Below are positions 15,376 to 24,287 of a DNA stretch of 64,000 nt, one piece after another (the first letter of the stretch is position 1; each line of letters opens with the position of its first letter). The DNA comes from an uncultured Clostridia bacterium (GTDB lineage Bacteria > Bacillota > Clostridia > Oscillospirales > Acutalibacteraceae). The notes beneath the pieces are model-generated. The model did not search any database. It was not told the DNA's origin and worked only from the letters and a program-made list of their open reading frames with translations. Location: contig CAMHQC010000003.1 of the NCBI GenBank assembly GCA_946187325.1, positions 1-64,000 on the forward strand, written 5' to 3'. The position numbers were made by a program, and so were the translations under genes.

Positions 15376-15924
15376 ATGACGATTGAACAGATTGACTCGA
15401 GCAAGGTGATGATACTGCTCGGGTGCGACGATATGAAGGACTTTTCGCTTGAGTACGATACGCTCGGATTCTCCGACCCTCATTCAAGAAGGATTTTGAG
15501 CAGGCTTTTAAGGCTCGCGTGCAATAAAACAGGTATGAGTGTGAGCAACAAGCGGATGTATGTCGAGGCGCTTCCGCATAAGAGCGGGTGCCTTATACTT
15601 TTAACCCTTACCGAAAAATCTAAACGGCGAATCTATAAAATAAAAAAGAGCGATAAGAGCTACTGCTGTATTTTTCAAAACGCCGAGGCTTTAATTAACG
15701 CGAGCGTAGCACTCAAAAGATTTGTGATACCGAGCGGTAAGGTGTTTTTATTGGACGATAAATACTACCTTATAATAGATATTATGCCGTTGTCGCTGTA
15801 CCTTATGTCTGAGCTGGAAGAGTTTTCCGACGCGTACGTGTGTTCCAAGCCCGCGTGCGCCAGAATCGCCGAAAACGGCAAGGAACTCGGCGATATTAAA
15901 TCAATCGGCAAATTTTTTAACTAA
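15376..15924 (+). CDS. MecA-like adaptor protein
   Basis: A 182-aa protein with an N-terminal MTIEQIDSSKVMILL segment, typical of MecA/NegA-type ClpCP adaptors, then a Lys-rich linker (about 80-95) and a C-terminal alpha/beta domain (about 97-175). In Bacilli, MecA delivers substrates to ClpC. No clpC is nearby, so the role here is inferred from family. AGTAGGTG precedes the ATG at 15376; an in-frame GTG at 15367 overlaps that site and is less likely. Confidence 0.7.
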   Translation: MTIEQIDSSKVMILLGCDDMKDFSLEYDTLGFSDPHSRRILSRLLRLACNKTGMSVSNKRMYVEALPHKSGCLILLTLTEKSKRRIYKIKKSDKSYCCIFQNAEALINASVALKRFVIPSGKVFLLDDKYYLIIDIMPLSLYLMSELEEFSDAYVCSKPACARIAENGKELGDIKSIGKFFN

Positions 15925-15930
15925 TACGCA

Positions 15931-15970
15931 AAAGGCCGGTAAGACAGCACTGCCTTACCGACCATACTTT
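15931..15970. terminator. Bidirectional terminator
   Basis: GGCCGGTAAGACA (15934-15946) pairs with TGCCTTACCGACC (15951-15963), with two wobble pairs. T-rich flanks lie on both sides, between the convergent mecA-like and permease genes. Confidence 0.85.
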
Positions 15971-15986
15971 TATTATTGATTAACTC

Positions 15987-17357
15987 TTATTTATCCTCTT
16001 TGTTATCTTTTTTCTTTCTGCCGAGCATAAGATTAGTTAAAATACCGAGGATTAGAGCGCACGCAACCTCTGTGATTGTAACGCTGCCGAACTTCAGAAC
16101 CATTCCGCCGACGCCCGCGATAAGAATAACCGAAGCTGTGAAAAGATTGCGGTTATCATCGAGGTCAACCTTCTGGAGCATTTTAAGACCCGATACGGCG
16201 ATAAATCCGTAAAGCGCGACACATACGCCGCCCATTACGCAAGCGGGGATTGTTGAAAGGAAAGCTACGAAAGGAGCGATAAACGCTATAATCATAGCCT
16301 CAACCGCTGTACAGATAATAGTCGCTACGGAAGCGTTCTTTGTAATAGCTACACAGCCTACGGACTCGCCGTAAGTAGTGTTGGGACATCCGCCGAAGAA
16401 CGCGCCTACCATTGAACCTACGCCGTCGCCGAGGAGTGTGCGTGAAAGTCCGGGATCCTCGAGAAGATCGTGCTCAATAATCGAGGAGAGGTTTTTATGG
16501 TCAGCGATATGCTCGGCGAATACAACGAAAGCGACGGGAATAAACGCAACCGCGATAGTTCCGATATAGCCCGGAGTAAGACTTCCGAACGAACCGAACG
16601 CCTTAACGAATGTAAAGTCGGGAACAGCGATAAAGCTGCTGAGTTTAATATCCTGGAATAAAGAAGTAATCGCGCTGTAGTCGATAACCTTAATAGCGTC
16701 GAAGCCGCTTACTTCCCCGATAACATAAAGGATAGAAGCTGTAGCGTAACCCGCTAAAATTCCGATAATAAACGGAATAAGCTTACCCATCTTCTTGCCG
16801 TATACGGAGCAGAGCATTGTAACAGCTAAGGTAACTAAACCGCAGAGAATACAAGCGTACTGGGTAATAGGCGAGCCGTCGGCAAACTTAGCCTCGGTAG
16901 CTCCGAGATCGCCGATAGCGTTACCCGCGAGCGAAAGTCCGATAATAGCGACTGTGGGGCCGATTACTACGGCAGGCATAATCTTGGAAATCCAGTTAAC
17001 GCCTACAGCCTTTACGATAACAGCGAGTACAACGTACACAAGTCCCGCGAAAACCGCGCCGATAATAAGACCTACATAACCGAGTCCTACCGCGACACCG
17101 CCGCCGAATGCCGCTGCCATCGAGCCTAAGAAAGCAAATGAAGAACCGAGGAACACAGGGCTTTTAGCTTTTGTAAAAGCAACGTAAACCAAGGTACCTA
17201 CGCCCGCGCCGAATAAAGCCGCTGAAGTACTCATACCGTTTCCTACAATCATAGGAACGGCGATAGTAGCCGCCATAATCGCGAGGAGCTGTTGGAAAGC
17301 GAATACGATAAGCTGACCGAATTTGGGCTTATCTTTTACGCCGTAAATCATTTTCAT
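15987..17357 (-). CDS. Uracil/xanthine permease (NCS2/UraA type)
   Basis: A 456-aa polytopic protein of the nucleobase:cation symporter-2 family. The N-terminus (GQLIVFAFQQLLAIMAATIAVPMIVG) matches UraA/PyrP. Later motifs include VFAEHIADHKNL and LLGDGVGSMVGAFFGGCPNTTYGES, the UraA substrate-site region. It lies beside and divergent to uracil phosphoribosyltransferase, which supports uracil as substrate. AAGGGGGA precedes the ATG. I see no PyrR-binding attenuator in the 135 bp upstream, though I cannot exclude one. Confidence 0.88.
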   Translation of the reverse strand: MKMIYGVKDKPKFGQLIVFAFQQLLAIMAATIAVPMIVGNGMSTSAALFGAGVGTLVYVAFTKAKSPVFLGSSFAFLGSMAAAFGGGVAVGLGYVGLIIGAVFAGLVYVVLAVIVKAVGVNWISKIMPAVVIGPTVAIIGLSLAGNAIGDLGATEAKFADGSPITQYACILCGLVTLAVTMLCSVYGKKMGKLIPFIIGILAGYATASILYVIGEVSGFDAIKVIDYSAITSLFQDIKLSSFIAVPDFTFVKAFGSFGSLTPGYIGTIAVAFIPVAFVVFAEHIADHKNLSSIIEHDLLEDPGLSRTLLGDGVGSMVGAFFGGCPNTTYGESVGCVAITKNASVATIICTAVEAMIIAFIAPFVAFLSTIPACVMGGVCVALYGFIAVSGLKMLQKVDLDDNRNLFTASVILIAGVGGMVLKFGSVTITEVACALILGILTNLMLGRKKKDNKEDK

Positions 17358-17492
17358 AAGTTTTTCCCCCTTTGAAAGTGTGTAAAAAGTTTATTTTTAA
17401 CTTACCAACTAGCTATTATATCTAAAAAAAACGCTTATTACAACAGTTTTTGCTCAATTTCGATTTATTTCGGCTTTTTTACCGTCTGTCAG

Positions 17493-17521
17493 TTGACTTT
17501 TAGTATCATTTTTTGTAATAT
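17493..17521 (+). promoter_or_regulatory. Promoter of upp
   Basis: TTGACT (17493-17498), a 17-nt spacer, then TAATAT (17516-17521), 33 bp before the coding start. Confidence 0.65.
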
Positions 17522-17553
17522 TAAACTATAGTTTTGAAAGGATGGACAATAAA

Positions 17554-18186
17554 ATGACCAATAAAGTACACGTTATGACTCACCCGCTTATTAAACACAA
17601 AATTACTATGCTCCGTATGGACACTACGGTTACTAACGATTTCAGAAGCTTAGTTGAAGAAATCACTATACTTATGGGTTACGAGGCTTTAAGCGATTTA
17701 AAAACTACCGAAATGGAAATAAAAACTCCGATAGAGGATACAGTTCAGCCCGTTATCGACGGTAAGAAGCTCGCTATCGTTCCTATTTTAAGAGCAGGTC
17801 TCGGAATGGTTAACGGTATGCTCAACCTCGTTCCCTTGGCTAAAATCGGTCATATCGGTATGTATCGCGACGAGGAAACTCATATTCCGCACGCTTACTA
17901 CTGCAAGCTTCCGCCGATGATCGACAGACGTCTTATCGTAGTAGTTGACCCTATGCTCGCTACAGGCGGTTCGCTTATCGACGCTGTTACAAAGGTAAAA
18001 GAGCTCGGCGGTAAAGAAATTAAATGTATGTGTATTATTGCGGCTCCCGAAGGAGTAGAGGCGTTCACAAAGGCTCATCCCGACGTTGACCTTTACATCG
18101 GATGTATGGATCGCTGTCTCAACGAAAACGCTTACATCTGCCCCGGTCTCGGCGACGCCGGAGATCGTATCTTCGGTACAAAATAA
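17554..18186 (+). CDS. upp: Uracil phosphoribosyltransferase
   Basis: A 210-aa enzyme that makes UMP from uracil and PRPP. The PRPP loop region [16 protein letters not shown] (about 131-146) and the uracil-binding C-terminus [17 protein letters not shown] are intact. The start at 17554 ([13 protein letters not shown]) matches the usual UPP N-terminus and length. The earlier ATG at 17542 is too close to the AAAGG. It pairs with the divergent uracil permease for uracil salvage. Confidence 0.95.
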   Translation: MTNKVHVMTHPLIKHKITMLRMDTTVTNDFRSLVEEITILMGYEALSDLKTTEMEIKTPIEDTVQPVIDGKKLAIVPILRAGLGMVNGMLNLVPLAKIGHIGMYRDEETHIPHAYYCKLPPMIDRRLIVVVDPMLATGGSLIDAVTKVKELGGKEIKCMCIIAAPEGVEAFTKAHPDVDLYIGCMDRCLNENAYICPGLGDAGDRIFGTK

Positions 18187-18290
18187 CATCGAGCCGATGT
18201 AGCCAAATCCGCCTATTCAAGCCTTCCTTTAGACGAAAAATTCATCAACGGCGGAAACAATCTTTGCATAGACGCTAAACAATAATCAAT
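18187..18290. other. Eroded repeat-like segment after upp
   Basis: GAGCCGAT, TCCGCCTAT and TTCATCAACGGCGG occur here in the same order as in the argJ-argB spacer (36665-36723). It may be a decayed dispersed element; there is no gene. Confidence 0.35.
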
Positions 18291-18291
18291 C

Positions 18292-18319
18292 AAGCGGTTG
18301 CTTCGGCGGCCGCTTTTTT
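18292..18319 (+). terminator. Terminator of upp
   Basis: AAGCGGTTGC-TTCG-GCGGCCGCTT followed by TTTT: a 10-bp stem with two wobble pairs and a UUCG loop. Confidence 0.85.
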
Positions 18320-18482
18320 CTTATAGTGAAAAAACTATTACAATTTAGTAATAATCTCTAAAAACTGCATAAATAAGCGGTTTTGCCCTTGAATTTTACA
18401 ATTTTTTTCTTTATAATTCTAGTGTGCTTTTCGTCGGCGCAAAACGCCGATGGTACAAAAATTTTATAGGGGGTAATTTCTC

Positions 18483-19865
18483 TTGGAAAAACTGTTCAAA
18501 CTTAAAGAACACGGTACGAACATAAGAACAGAGATAATCGCCGGTATTACAACATTTCTTACCATGGCGTATATCATCTTTCTTAACCCGCAGGTAATCA
18601 GTAAGAGCAACGAGGCTCTCGCCAATGTACCGGGCGCTATGGAACATTCGGCGGTTTTCACCGCTACATGTATTGCTGCCGCTATCGGTACATGGCTTAT
18701 AGGCTGGCTCTCCAACTATCCTATGGCTCAGGCTCCCGGACTTGGACTTAACGCTGTATTTACCTACACGCTTTGTTTAGGATTTAAGCTCTCCGCCGCG
18801 GCTGCTTTAGGCGCTGTATTTATCGCGGGTGTATTCTTTATCCTTCTCACAGTTACAGGCGCCAGAAGAGCGATTGTCGAGGCTATTCCGCTTTCGCTTA
18901 AAAAGGCTATTACGGCAGGTATCGGTTTATTCATCGCTATCATCGGCTTTGTAAACGCGGGCATCGTTGTTGACAAGACAACCGGCGGCGCTACAACAGT
19001 TGACCTCGGTAACTTCGCCGATCCTAAGGTTCTCCTCGCTTTAGCGGGTATCCTTATTATCACCATTCTTCTCGTACGTAACGTTAAGGCAGGTATCTTC
19101 ATCGGTATGATTGTTACTGCTGTTATCGGAAACATTATGCAGTTTGTATTCGGAATGAATATGGGCATTACTGTTCCTAAGAACTGGGTTCCTCACCTCG
19201 ACTTCTCGATGTTCGGTAAATGCTTTACAGGTATGGGCGAGCTGTTCTCGGCTCCTATCGCTTCACTTTTAGCGGTATTAATCACTCTCGTACTTGTAGA
19301 TATGTTCGATACAATCGGAACACTTATCGGCGCTGCCGATAAAGCAGGTTACCTCGACGAAAACGGTAACCTTCCCAAAATCGAAAGAGCTATGCTCGCT
19401 GACGCTATCGCGACTTCCGCGGGCGCTGTATTCGGTACATCCACAGTTACAACATACGTTGAGTCCACATCAGGTATCGCCGCGGGCGGTCGTACAGGTT
19501 TAACTTCTACAGTTACAGGTATCTGCTTCGCTTTAGCGCTCTTTATCTCTCCTGTAGTTGGATTCGTTCCCACAGCCGCGACAGCTCCTGTACTTATCAT
19601 CGTAGGTATCTTGATGGCTGCTTCGCTCAAGGATATTAAATGGGATAACCTCGAGTACGCTATTCCCGGATTCTTCACAGTAGTAGGTATGCCGTTCTTC
19701 TACTCAATCACAGACGGTATCGCTTTCGGATTTATCTCCTACATCGTTGTAATGATCGCTAAGGGTAAGGCTAAGAAGGTACATCCTCTTATGTACATCA
19801 TCGACGCTTTATTCATCCTTATGTATGTAATTACCGCGCTTCAGACTTTGAAGATTTTAATTTAA
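18483..19865 (+). CDS. Purine (guanine/hypoxanthine) permease, AzgA/PbuG type
   Basis: A 460-aa polytopic transporter. It has EIIAGITTFLTMAYIIFLNP (about 18-37), NYPMAQAPGLGLNAVF, VDMFDTIGTLIGAADKAG and GTSTVTTYVESTSGIAAGGRTGL, all typical of the AzgA branch of purine permeases. A TTG start is used: GGGGG lies 9 nt upstream and no in-frame ATG fits. I found no purine-riboswitch core upstream. The exact base transported is uncertain. Confidence 0.88.
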   Translation: MEKLFKLKEHGTNIRTEIIAGITTFLTMAYIIFLNPQVISKSNEALANVPGAMEHSAVFTATCIAAAIGTWLIGWLSNYPMAQAPGLGLNAVFTYTLCLGFKLSAAAALGAVFIAGVFFILLTVTGARRAIVEAIPLSLKKAITAGIGLFIAIIGFVNAGIVVDKTTGGATTVDLGNFADPKVLLALAGILIITILLVRNVKAGIFIGMIVTAVIGNIMQFVFGMNMGITVPKNWVPHLDFSMFGKCFTGMGELFSAPIASLLAVLITLVLVDMFDTIGTLIGAADKAGYLDENGNLPKIERAMLADAIATSAGAVFGTSTVTTYVESTSGIAAGGRTGLTSTVTGICFALALFISPVVGFVPTAATAPVLIIVGILMAASLKDIKWDNLEYAIPGFFTVVGMPFFYSITDGIAFGFISYIVVMIAKGKAKKVHPLMYIIDALFILMYVITALQTLKILI

Positions 19866-19885
19866 AAAATAATTAAAAAAATTTT

Positions 19886-19925
19886 AAGGCACATAGCTGA
19901 AAGTAGTGACAGCTATGTGCCTTTT
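19886..19925 (+). terminator. Terminator of purine permease
   Basis: AAGGCACATAGCTG pairs with CAGCTATGTGCCTT around an AAAGTAGTGA loop, then TTTAT. Confidence 0.9.
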
Positions 19926-19961
19926 ATGTTATAATGCTATTCAAGGCAGGTGAATTTCAAA

Positions 19962-20834
19962 ATGAATAATGAATATGATTACGCTATGGAACGCCGATTA
20001 CACTCCTTAGACCCCGAATTACACAGACGTTTTACCGAATCAGTTTTCGGGCTTCAGCATATTTTATCGAATTATCTTCTTATTTTCCCGACTTTTACCG
20101 ACCATACCGAGCTTCACTCGCTGAACGTAATTGATTTCTGTAACAAGATAATCGGTTCTCAGCTCGAGAAGCTGAACGCGGACGAGATATACTCGCTGCT
20201 TATGGGATGTTATTTTCACGACACTGGTATGGGAATAAGAGAATCCGATTTCGAGGAATTTTCGAAACAGATAGATTTCGGCGATTATTTTGAAACTCAC
20301 AGCCGTGACTGTATTCCCGATATAGTCCGCGACTTCCACAACGAATACTCGGGGTTATTCCTGCAAAAATACTCCGCGCTTTTCGACATTCCGTCAGAGG
20401 AACATTTAAAGGCGATTATCCAGATTTCACGCGGGCACAGAAAAACCGACCTTTTCGACGAAAAGGAGTATCCTATAGCGCTTTCCTTAGAAAACGGAAA
20501 CACGATATGCTGTCCGTATCTTTCGGCGCTGATTCGCCTTGCCGACGAAATTGACGTTGCCGCGGGAAGAAACCTCAGCTTCCTTTACGATTCGGAAACC
20601 CTCACTAACGAAAAGGATATAATAGAATTCGGTAAGCACGAGGCTATAAAAGAGGTTGTTGTACTCGACGACAGGTTCGTTCTCAATATTGATACAAACG
20701 ACGATTTCGTATATAATAACATTGAGAAAATGGCGGTAAAAATGCAAAAAACCGTCGATGAGTGCAACCGCGCCGTAACAGGCAGAACACCGTACACAAT
20801 AACCCAAAAGAAAATTGAACTCAGAAGGATTTAA
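19962..20834 (+). CDS. HD-domain protein
   Basis: A 290-aa soluble protein with an HD-superfamily metal-site pattern: HTELHSLNVIDF (about 49-60), then FHDTGMG (about 88-94), then later GHR and RLADEIDVAAGR (about 189-200). The helical domain resembles the HD modules of nucleotide hydrolases and of sensors paired with STAS proteins. The ATG at 19962 has AGGTG 9 nt upstream; the GTG at 19950 overlaps it. The STAS gene follows after 2 bp, so they are co-translated. The substrate is unknown; it may be a regulator rather than an enzyme. Confidence 0.75.
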   Translation: MNNEYDYAMERRLHSLDPELHRRFTESVFGLQHILSNYLLIFPTFTDHTELHSLNVIDFCNKIIGSQLEKLNADEIYSLLMGCYFHDTGMGIRESDFEEFSKQIDFGDYFETHSRDCIPDIVRDFHNEYSGLFLQKYSALFDIPSEEHLKAIIQISRGHRKTDLFDEKEYPIALSLENGNTICCPYLSALIRLADEIDVAAGRNLSFLYDSETLTNEKDIIEFGKHEAIKEVVVLDDRFVLNIDTNDDFVYNNIEKMAVKMQKTVDECNRAVTGRTPYTITQKKIELRRI

Positions 20835-20836
20835 AA

Positions 20837-21136
20837 ATGAAGATATATAAGAAAACAGACAACGATACCCTGATTCTCAACGTCGAAGGCAGAGTCGATA
20901 CAGCGACATCTCCCGAACTTGAGACGATGTTAAAGAACGAAATACAAAATTACTCAAAACTAATATTCGACTTTAAAAATCTCGACTACATTTCTTCCTC
21001 GGGACTTAGAATACTGCTCGGCGCTCAAAAGTTTATGGGAGATCAGGGAATGAAGGTAATAAACGTAAACGATACTGTTTACGAGATTTTTGAAATAACC
21101 GGCTTTTCGCTTATCGTAGATATTGACAGAATCTAA
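20837..21136 (+). CDS. STAS-domain anti-sigma factor antagonist-like protein
   Basis: A 99-aa SpoIIAA/RsbV-type protein. The fold pattern is clear: EGRVDTATSPELE (about 17-29), FDFKNLDYISSSGLRILL (about 44-61, with the phosphorylatable Ser in SSSGLR) and a C-terminal ITGFSLIVDI. Such proteins are switched by an anti-sigma kinase, but none is encoded nearby. Instead an HD protein is fused in operon, so the partner may be elsewhere or the system non-canonical. Confidence 0.85.
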   Translation: MKIYKKTDNDTLILNVEGRVDTATSPELETMLKNEIQNYSKLIFDFKNLDYISSSGLRILLGAQKFMGDQGMKVINVNDTVYEIFEITGFSLIVDIDRI

Positions 21137-21151
21137 CTTAATAACACAAAG

Positions 21152-21188
21152 AAACCTCACTGCCTTTTTGACAGTGAGGTTGTTTTTT
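21152..21188. terminator. Terminator between STAS gene and birA
   Basis: AACCTCACTG (21153-21162) pairs with CAGTGAGGTT (21172-21181), then GTTTTTT. The T-run overlaps the last codons of the convergent birA. Confidence 0.88.
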
Positions 21189-22155
21189 AGTATATACCCT
21201 GTACAGTAACTTCTCCCGAATTAACCGTCGCTATTGTACCGTTAGAGAGCATTACGTCGAGCTCGCCCGAGTTGTTAACAGATACCGCCATACCACAGAT
21301 ATTGCGTTTGCCTCGGCTGAAGGTTACCTGGCGTCCGATTGTAGCGCACAGCTTCTGGTAATCGGCTACCGCCTGTCCTCCTAAGCTGTAGTGGTTTATA
21401 ATAAGCTCCTGCTCAAGATAATTGAGCACCGCGGCTATAAACTTGTTCTGGTCTATGTGACGGCCTGTTTCGAGTAAAATCGACGTCGCTTTGTGGGATA
21501 TTTCCGACGGGAATACGGTTTGTCCGACGTTTATTCCGATACCTGTAACCGTATAATCGACCATATCGAACTCCGCCGACATCTCAGTCAATATACCGAC
21601 GAGCTTTTTCTTTCCGACGATAATATCGTTCGGCCATTTAATACGGCTGTCGAGCATACAGAAATCGTTAATCGCGCGGCACATAGCGAGTCCCGTAAGC
21701 GGAGTAATCGAACTCACTTCCCTGGGGGAAAGCTCAGGTCTTAACAGCAAAGAAAGCGCGATTCCGTTATCCTTAGAGCTAAGCCATTCTCTGCCGAGTC
21801 TGCCCTTGCCCGAGGTCTGTTCGCGAGCGAGTACAACAGTACCCGCTTCGGCGCCGTCGTCGGCGAGCTTTCTGAGATAATCATTCGTCGAGCCTACCGA
21901 TTCGAGAACCTTAATATTTCTTCCGATAAACTTTGTGCTAAGGTAACAGTTTATAGCCTCCTCGCAAAGATATTTCGGAAAACTCTCGAGCTTATAGCCC
22001 TTTCGGGTTACGGATTTAATTTTAAAACCTTTATCCCTAAGAGATTTTACAGCCTTGTTGACTGCCTGTCGGGATACGCCGAGGCTCTCGGACATCTGCT
22101 GTCCCGAAACATAGCCCTGGGCGTTGTATAAAAGTTGTACTATCTTTCCCTGCAT
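21187..22155 (-). CDS. birA: Biotin-protein ligase / biotin operon repressor
   Basis: A 322-aa BirA of the two-domain type. An N-terminal winged helix (1-62, YVSGQQMSESLGVSRQAVNKAVKSL) is followed by a ligase domain with SVGSTNDYLR, TSGKGRLGREW (the biotinyl-AMP loop), KWPNDI (about 169-174) and an SH3-like C-terminus. It attaches biotin to carboxylases and may repress biotin genes. GAGGAG precedes the ATG. It lies upstream in order of an ECF S component, consistent with vitamin functions. Confidence 0.93.
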   Translation of the reverse strand: MQGKIVQLLYNAQGYVSGQQMSESLGVSRQAVNKAVKSLRDKGFKIKSVTRKGYKLESFPKYLCEEAINCYLSTKFIGRNIKVLESVGSTNDYLRKLADDGAEAGTVVLAREQTSGKGRLGREWLSSKDNGIALSLLLRPELSPREVSSITPLTGLAMCRAINDFCMLDSRIKWPNDIIVGKKKLVGILTEMSAEFDMVDYTVTGIGINVGQTVFPSEISHKATSILLETGRHIDQNKFIAAVLNYLEQELIINHYSLGGQAVADYQKLCATIGRQVTFSRGKRNICGMAVSVNNSGELDVMLSNGTIATVNSGEVTVQGIY

Positions 22156-22237
22156 ATTTTACTCTCCTCGTTAAGCGCGGTTTTTATTTAATCAATAACC
22201 TAAAGTTATATTAAGTTCAGATACAGAGGTACGTTTT

Positions 22238-22840
22238 TTATATTTTCGCGATTTTCTTTACCGTGATTGAAACGGCTGAACCTACAACAGTGCAAGCGAT
22301 AATCTCGATAACGCAGTTGATAGATAAAGCGGGTATAACTACCATCGGGATAACGTCTAAGCCCATTACCTTTATACCGCCGAAGAAGATTGCTAAAAAT
22401 CCTAAGAAAAACGCGGTATTCATAACAGGACAGAGTATAATCGCGATAATATCGTTGAGATAGAACTTGCCGGCTTTTTTGTCCTTTAAAACCTTAGCAA
22501 GCGAGGACGCGATAAGTCCTGTTAACCAACCCATTAGCGCTCTTGACACTATGCAGATTACGAATGTAAAGAACGGGTTAATCGTGAACATAGCTGTTCC
22601 GAACGGATCCATACCGAAACACTGAGCAAAGCTTGTGATACCGAAAATAGTACCCAAGGTCAAGCCTGCCGCGGGTCCGAGAACGATAGCGCCGATCGCT
22701 ATAGGAATACAAAGGAACGAAATGGATAAAGCTCCGATTTTAAGATAACCGAGCGGTGTAAAAGCCATTAAAAGCTCCAACGCGATAAGTACGGCGAGAA
22801 TTGTCATTCTCAAAACCTTGGATGAATTAGTTTTTGACAT
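22238..22840 (-). CDS. ECF transporter substrate-binding S component, probably for pantothenate
   Basis: A 200-aa protein with about six hydrophobic helices and the small S-component build (LRMTILAVLIALELLMAFTPLG, then GPAAGLTLGTIFGITSF). S components capture a vitamin and dock onto a shared EcfAA'T unit encoded elsewhere. AGGAGGT 7 nt before the ATG at 22840 fixes the start; a longer frame has no ribosome binding site. Its place beside coaX suggests pantothenate; birA on the other side makes biotin an alternative. Specificity is inferred from neighbours only. Confidence 0.75.
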   Translation of the reverse strand: MSKTNSSKVLRMTILAVLIALELLMAFTPLGYLKIGALSISFLCIPIAIGAIVLGPAAGLTLGTIFGITSFAQCFGMDPFGTAMFTINPFFTFVICIVSRALMGWLTGLIASSLAKVLKDKKAGKFYLNDIIAIILCPVMNTAFFLGFLAIFFGGIKVMGLDVIPMVVIPALSINCVIEIIACTVVGSAVSITVKKIAKI

Positions 22841-22897
22841 AAAAATTACCTCCTGCTGCCGCCTTCCGTCAAATAGAAGTACAGCGCAATTATTTAT

Positions 22898-22930
22898 AAT
22901 TCGCAATGCGCAATGCGCAATGCGTAATTA
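22898..22930. repeat. AATTCGCAATGCGC word array, left flank of four-helix gene
   Basis: AATTCGC, then three ATGCGC(A) units, then GTAATTA. It sits 3 bp past the stop of the four-helix-bundle gene and is inverted relative to the array at 23311-23343. Confidence 0.85.
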
Positions 22931-22933
22931 TCA

Positions 22934-23293
22934 CTACTTAGATTCATTGCTTTGAGTTTTAGTTATAGCCATAAGAATTCTTATTACTTCTTTACAGTCA
23001 GAATATATACTATCAAACGCATTTTCTGTAATATAGTCACTTTCATTCAATAATTCAAGCCAATACTCTGTTTCACTACATTCTTTTAATGCAATATTCA
23101 TTTTTGAATAGAAATCCGCTTTACTTTGACCGCGAATCGCTTCTTTAACATTTGCCCCTATACTTGTCCCGCTTTTTAGCACTTGCTTTGATAAAATATA
23201 CTCATTCTTTTCGTCAACTAAATACTTGTATAGTTTAATAATCCTAAGGGCAAAAGCTTTTGTTTTTTCAACTATAATATTCTGTTCTTTCAT
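22934..23293 (-). CDS. 23S-IVS-type four-helix bundle protein
   Basis: A 119-aa protein of the bacterial 23S-rRNA-intervening-sequence / 'four helix bundle' family. Clear markers are KTKAFALRIIKLYKYL (about 10-25), LSKQVLKSGTSIGANVKEA (about 34-52), DFYSKMNIALKECSETEYWL (about 60-79) and a last helix. The DGR accessory protein Avd shares this fold. No rRNA or reverse transcriptase is near; the gene stands alone inside a vitamin-gene cluster. Its AT-rich DNA differs from its neighbours, and inverted word arrays flank both ends. It looks like an inserted mobile cassette. Cellular function is unknown. Confidence 0.92.
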   Translation of the reverse strand: MKEQNIIVEKTKAFALRIIKLYKYLVDEKNEYILSKQVLKSGTSIGANVKEAIRGQSKADFYSKMNIALKECSETEYWLELLNESDYITENAFDSIYSDCKEVIRILMAITKTQSNESK

Positions 23294-23310
23294 ATAAAAC
23301 CCTTACATTA

Positions 23311-23343
23311 ATTGCGCATTACGCATTGCGAATTACGCATTAT
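23311..23343. repeat. Inverted AATTCGCAATGCGC word array, right flank
   Basis: AATTGCGCATTACGC, then ATTGCG, then AATTACGCATTA. Read on the minus strand it mirrors the array at 22898. Its last TTA (minus TAA) provides the coaX stop codon at 23340-23342. Confidence 0.85.
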
Positions 23344-24110
23344 TTTTTCGCGTTTCGTGAAAAAATAAATCTTAAGCCGTCTAAAACAAGATCGTCGTTA
23401 ATAATAATATCGTGTTTACAATTACCGATTACGGATTTCGCGAGTCCGCCGGTCGCGACTACGGTAGAGTTCACGCCCGCTTCCTCGTTGTAGCGGTCAA
23501 TCATTCCGTCCAGCATACTCGCTGTACCGAAAATAACTCCGCTGCGGATACAATCCTCGGTATTTGTATTAATAGCTTTTTTAGGCGTCTTGAGGTCGAT
23601 ACTCGGGAGCAGAGCTCCGTGATTAGTCAGAGCGTCTAAGGATATACTAATACCGGGGCTGATAGCTCCGCCGCAATAGCACTTTTTTTCATTTAAATAC
23701 AATATCGTAGTTGCGGTGCCGAGCCCGATTATTACCGCGGGACAGGAATAAAGCTCCTTAACGGCTACGCACATAGCGACTAAATCCGAACCGAGCGTCG
23801 CGGGATTATCTATTCTTAAATCGAGTCCGGATTTTACCCCGGGACCTAAAACGACAGAATCGTTACCCGTTACGGTTTTAATCGCCTCAACGAGCGCCTC
23901 GGTCACGGCGGGTACCACGCTCGAGATAATCGAGCCGTCGATTTTATTTATATCGACATTATTTATATTAAATATGGTATAGAGCTCTACGGCGAGCTCG
24001 TCGTCGGTTTTTTTCGAATCGGTAGAAAACCTCAGCTTTACTATTTGCTCGTCATTTTCATACAGGGCAAACTTGATATTTGTGTTTCCTACATCAGTAC
24101 AAAGAAGCAT
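23340..24110 (-). CDS. coaX: Type III pantothenate kinase
   Basis: A 256-aa CoaX that phosphorylates pantothenate in CoA synthesis. The N-terminal phosphate loop DVGNTNIKFALY (about 5-16), PGVKSGLDLRIDNP (substrate region), GLGTATTI and GGAISPGI motifs are present. AAGGAG before the ATG at 24110 defines the start; upstream frame residues lack a ribosome binding site. The 3' end runs directly into a word-repeat array, which supplies the stop codon, so the last residues (NAKK) may have been altered by the insertion. Confidence 0.92.
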   Translation of the reverse strand: MLLCTDVGNTNIKFALYENDEQIVKLRFSTDSKKTDDELAVELYTIFNINNVDINKIDGSIISSVVPAVTEALVEAIKTVTGNDSVVLGPGVKSGLDLRIDNPATLGSDLVAMCVAVKELYSCPAVIIGLGTATTILYLNEKKCYCGGAISPGISISLDALTNHGALLPSIDLKTPKKAINTNTEDCIRSGVIFGTASMLDGMIDRYNEEAGVNSTVVATGGLAKSVIGNCKHDIIINDDLVLDGLRFIFSRNAKK

Positions 24111-24287
24111 TTTCTTTCTCCTTAGATTATAGCTCAAAATTTTACCATTGTATAGTATAATACATAATTCCAAAAGTTTCAACATCAAAATAGGATTTTT
24201 TCTTTAAGTGAACAATACAGCTGTTTTTGTATGTTATTATGAATTTGTATGTAGATATACATTGTTATGGTTAAAGGAGTAATCATT

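Noticed and set aside
18320-18482. Purine riboswitch before the purine permease
   Set aside because: The three-way-junction core words are not present; only a small CGGCG/CGCCG hairpin is seen.
22934-23293. rRNA intervening sequence or diversity-generating retroelement
   Set aside because: No 23S rRNA, reverse transcriptase or template/variable repeats around the four-helix gene.
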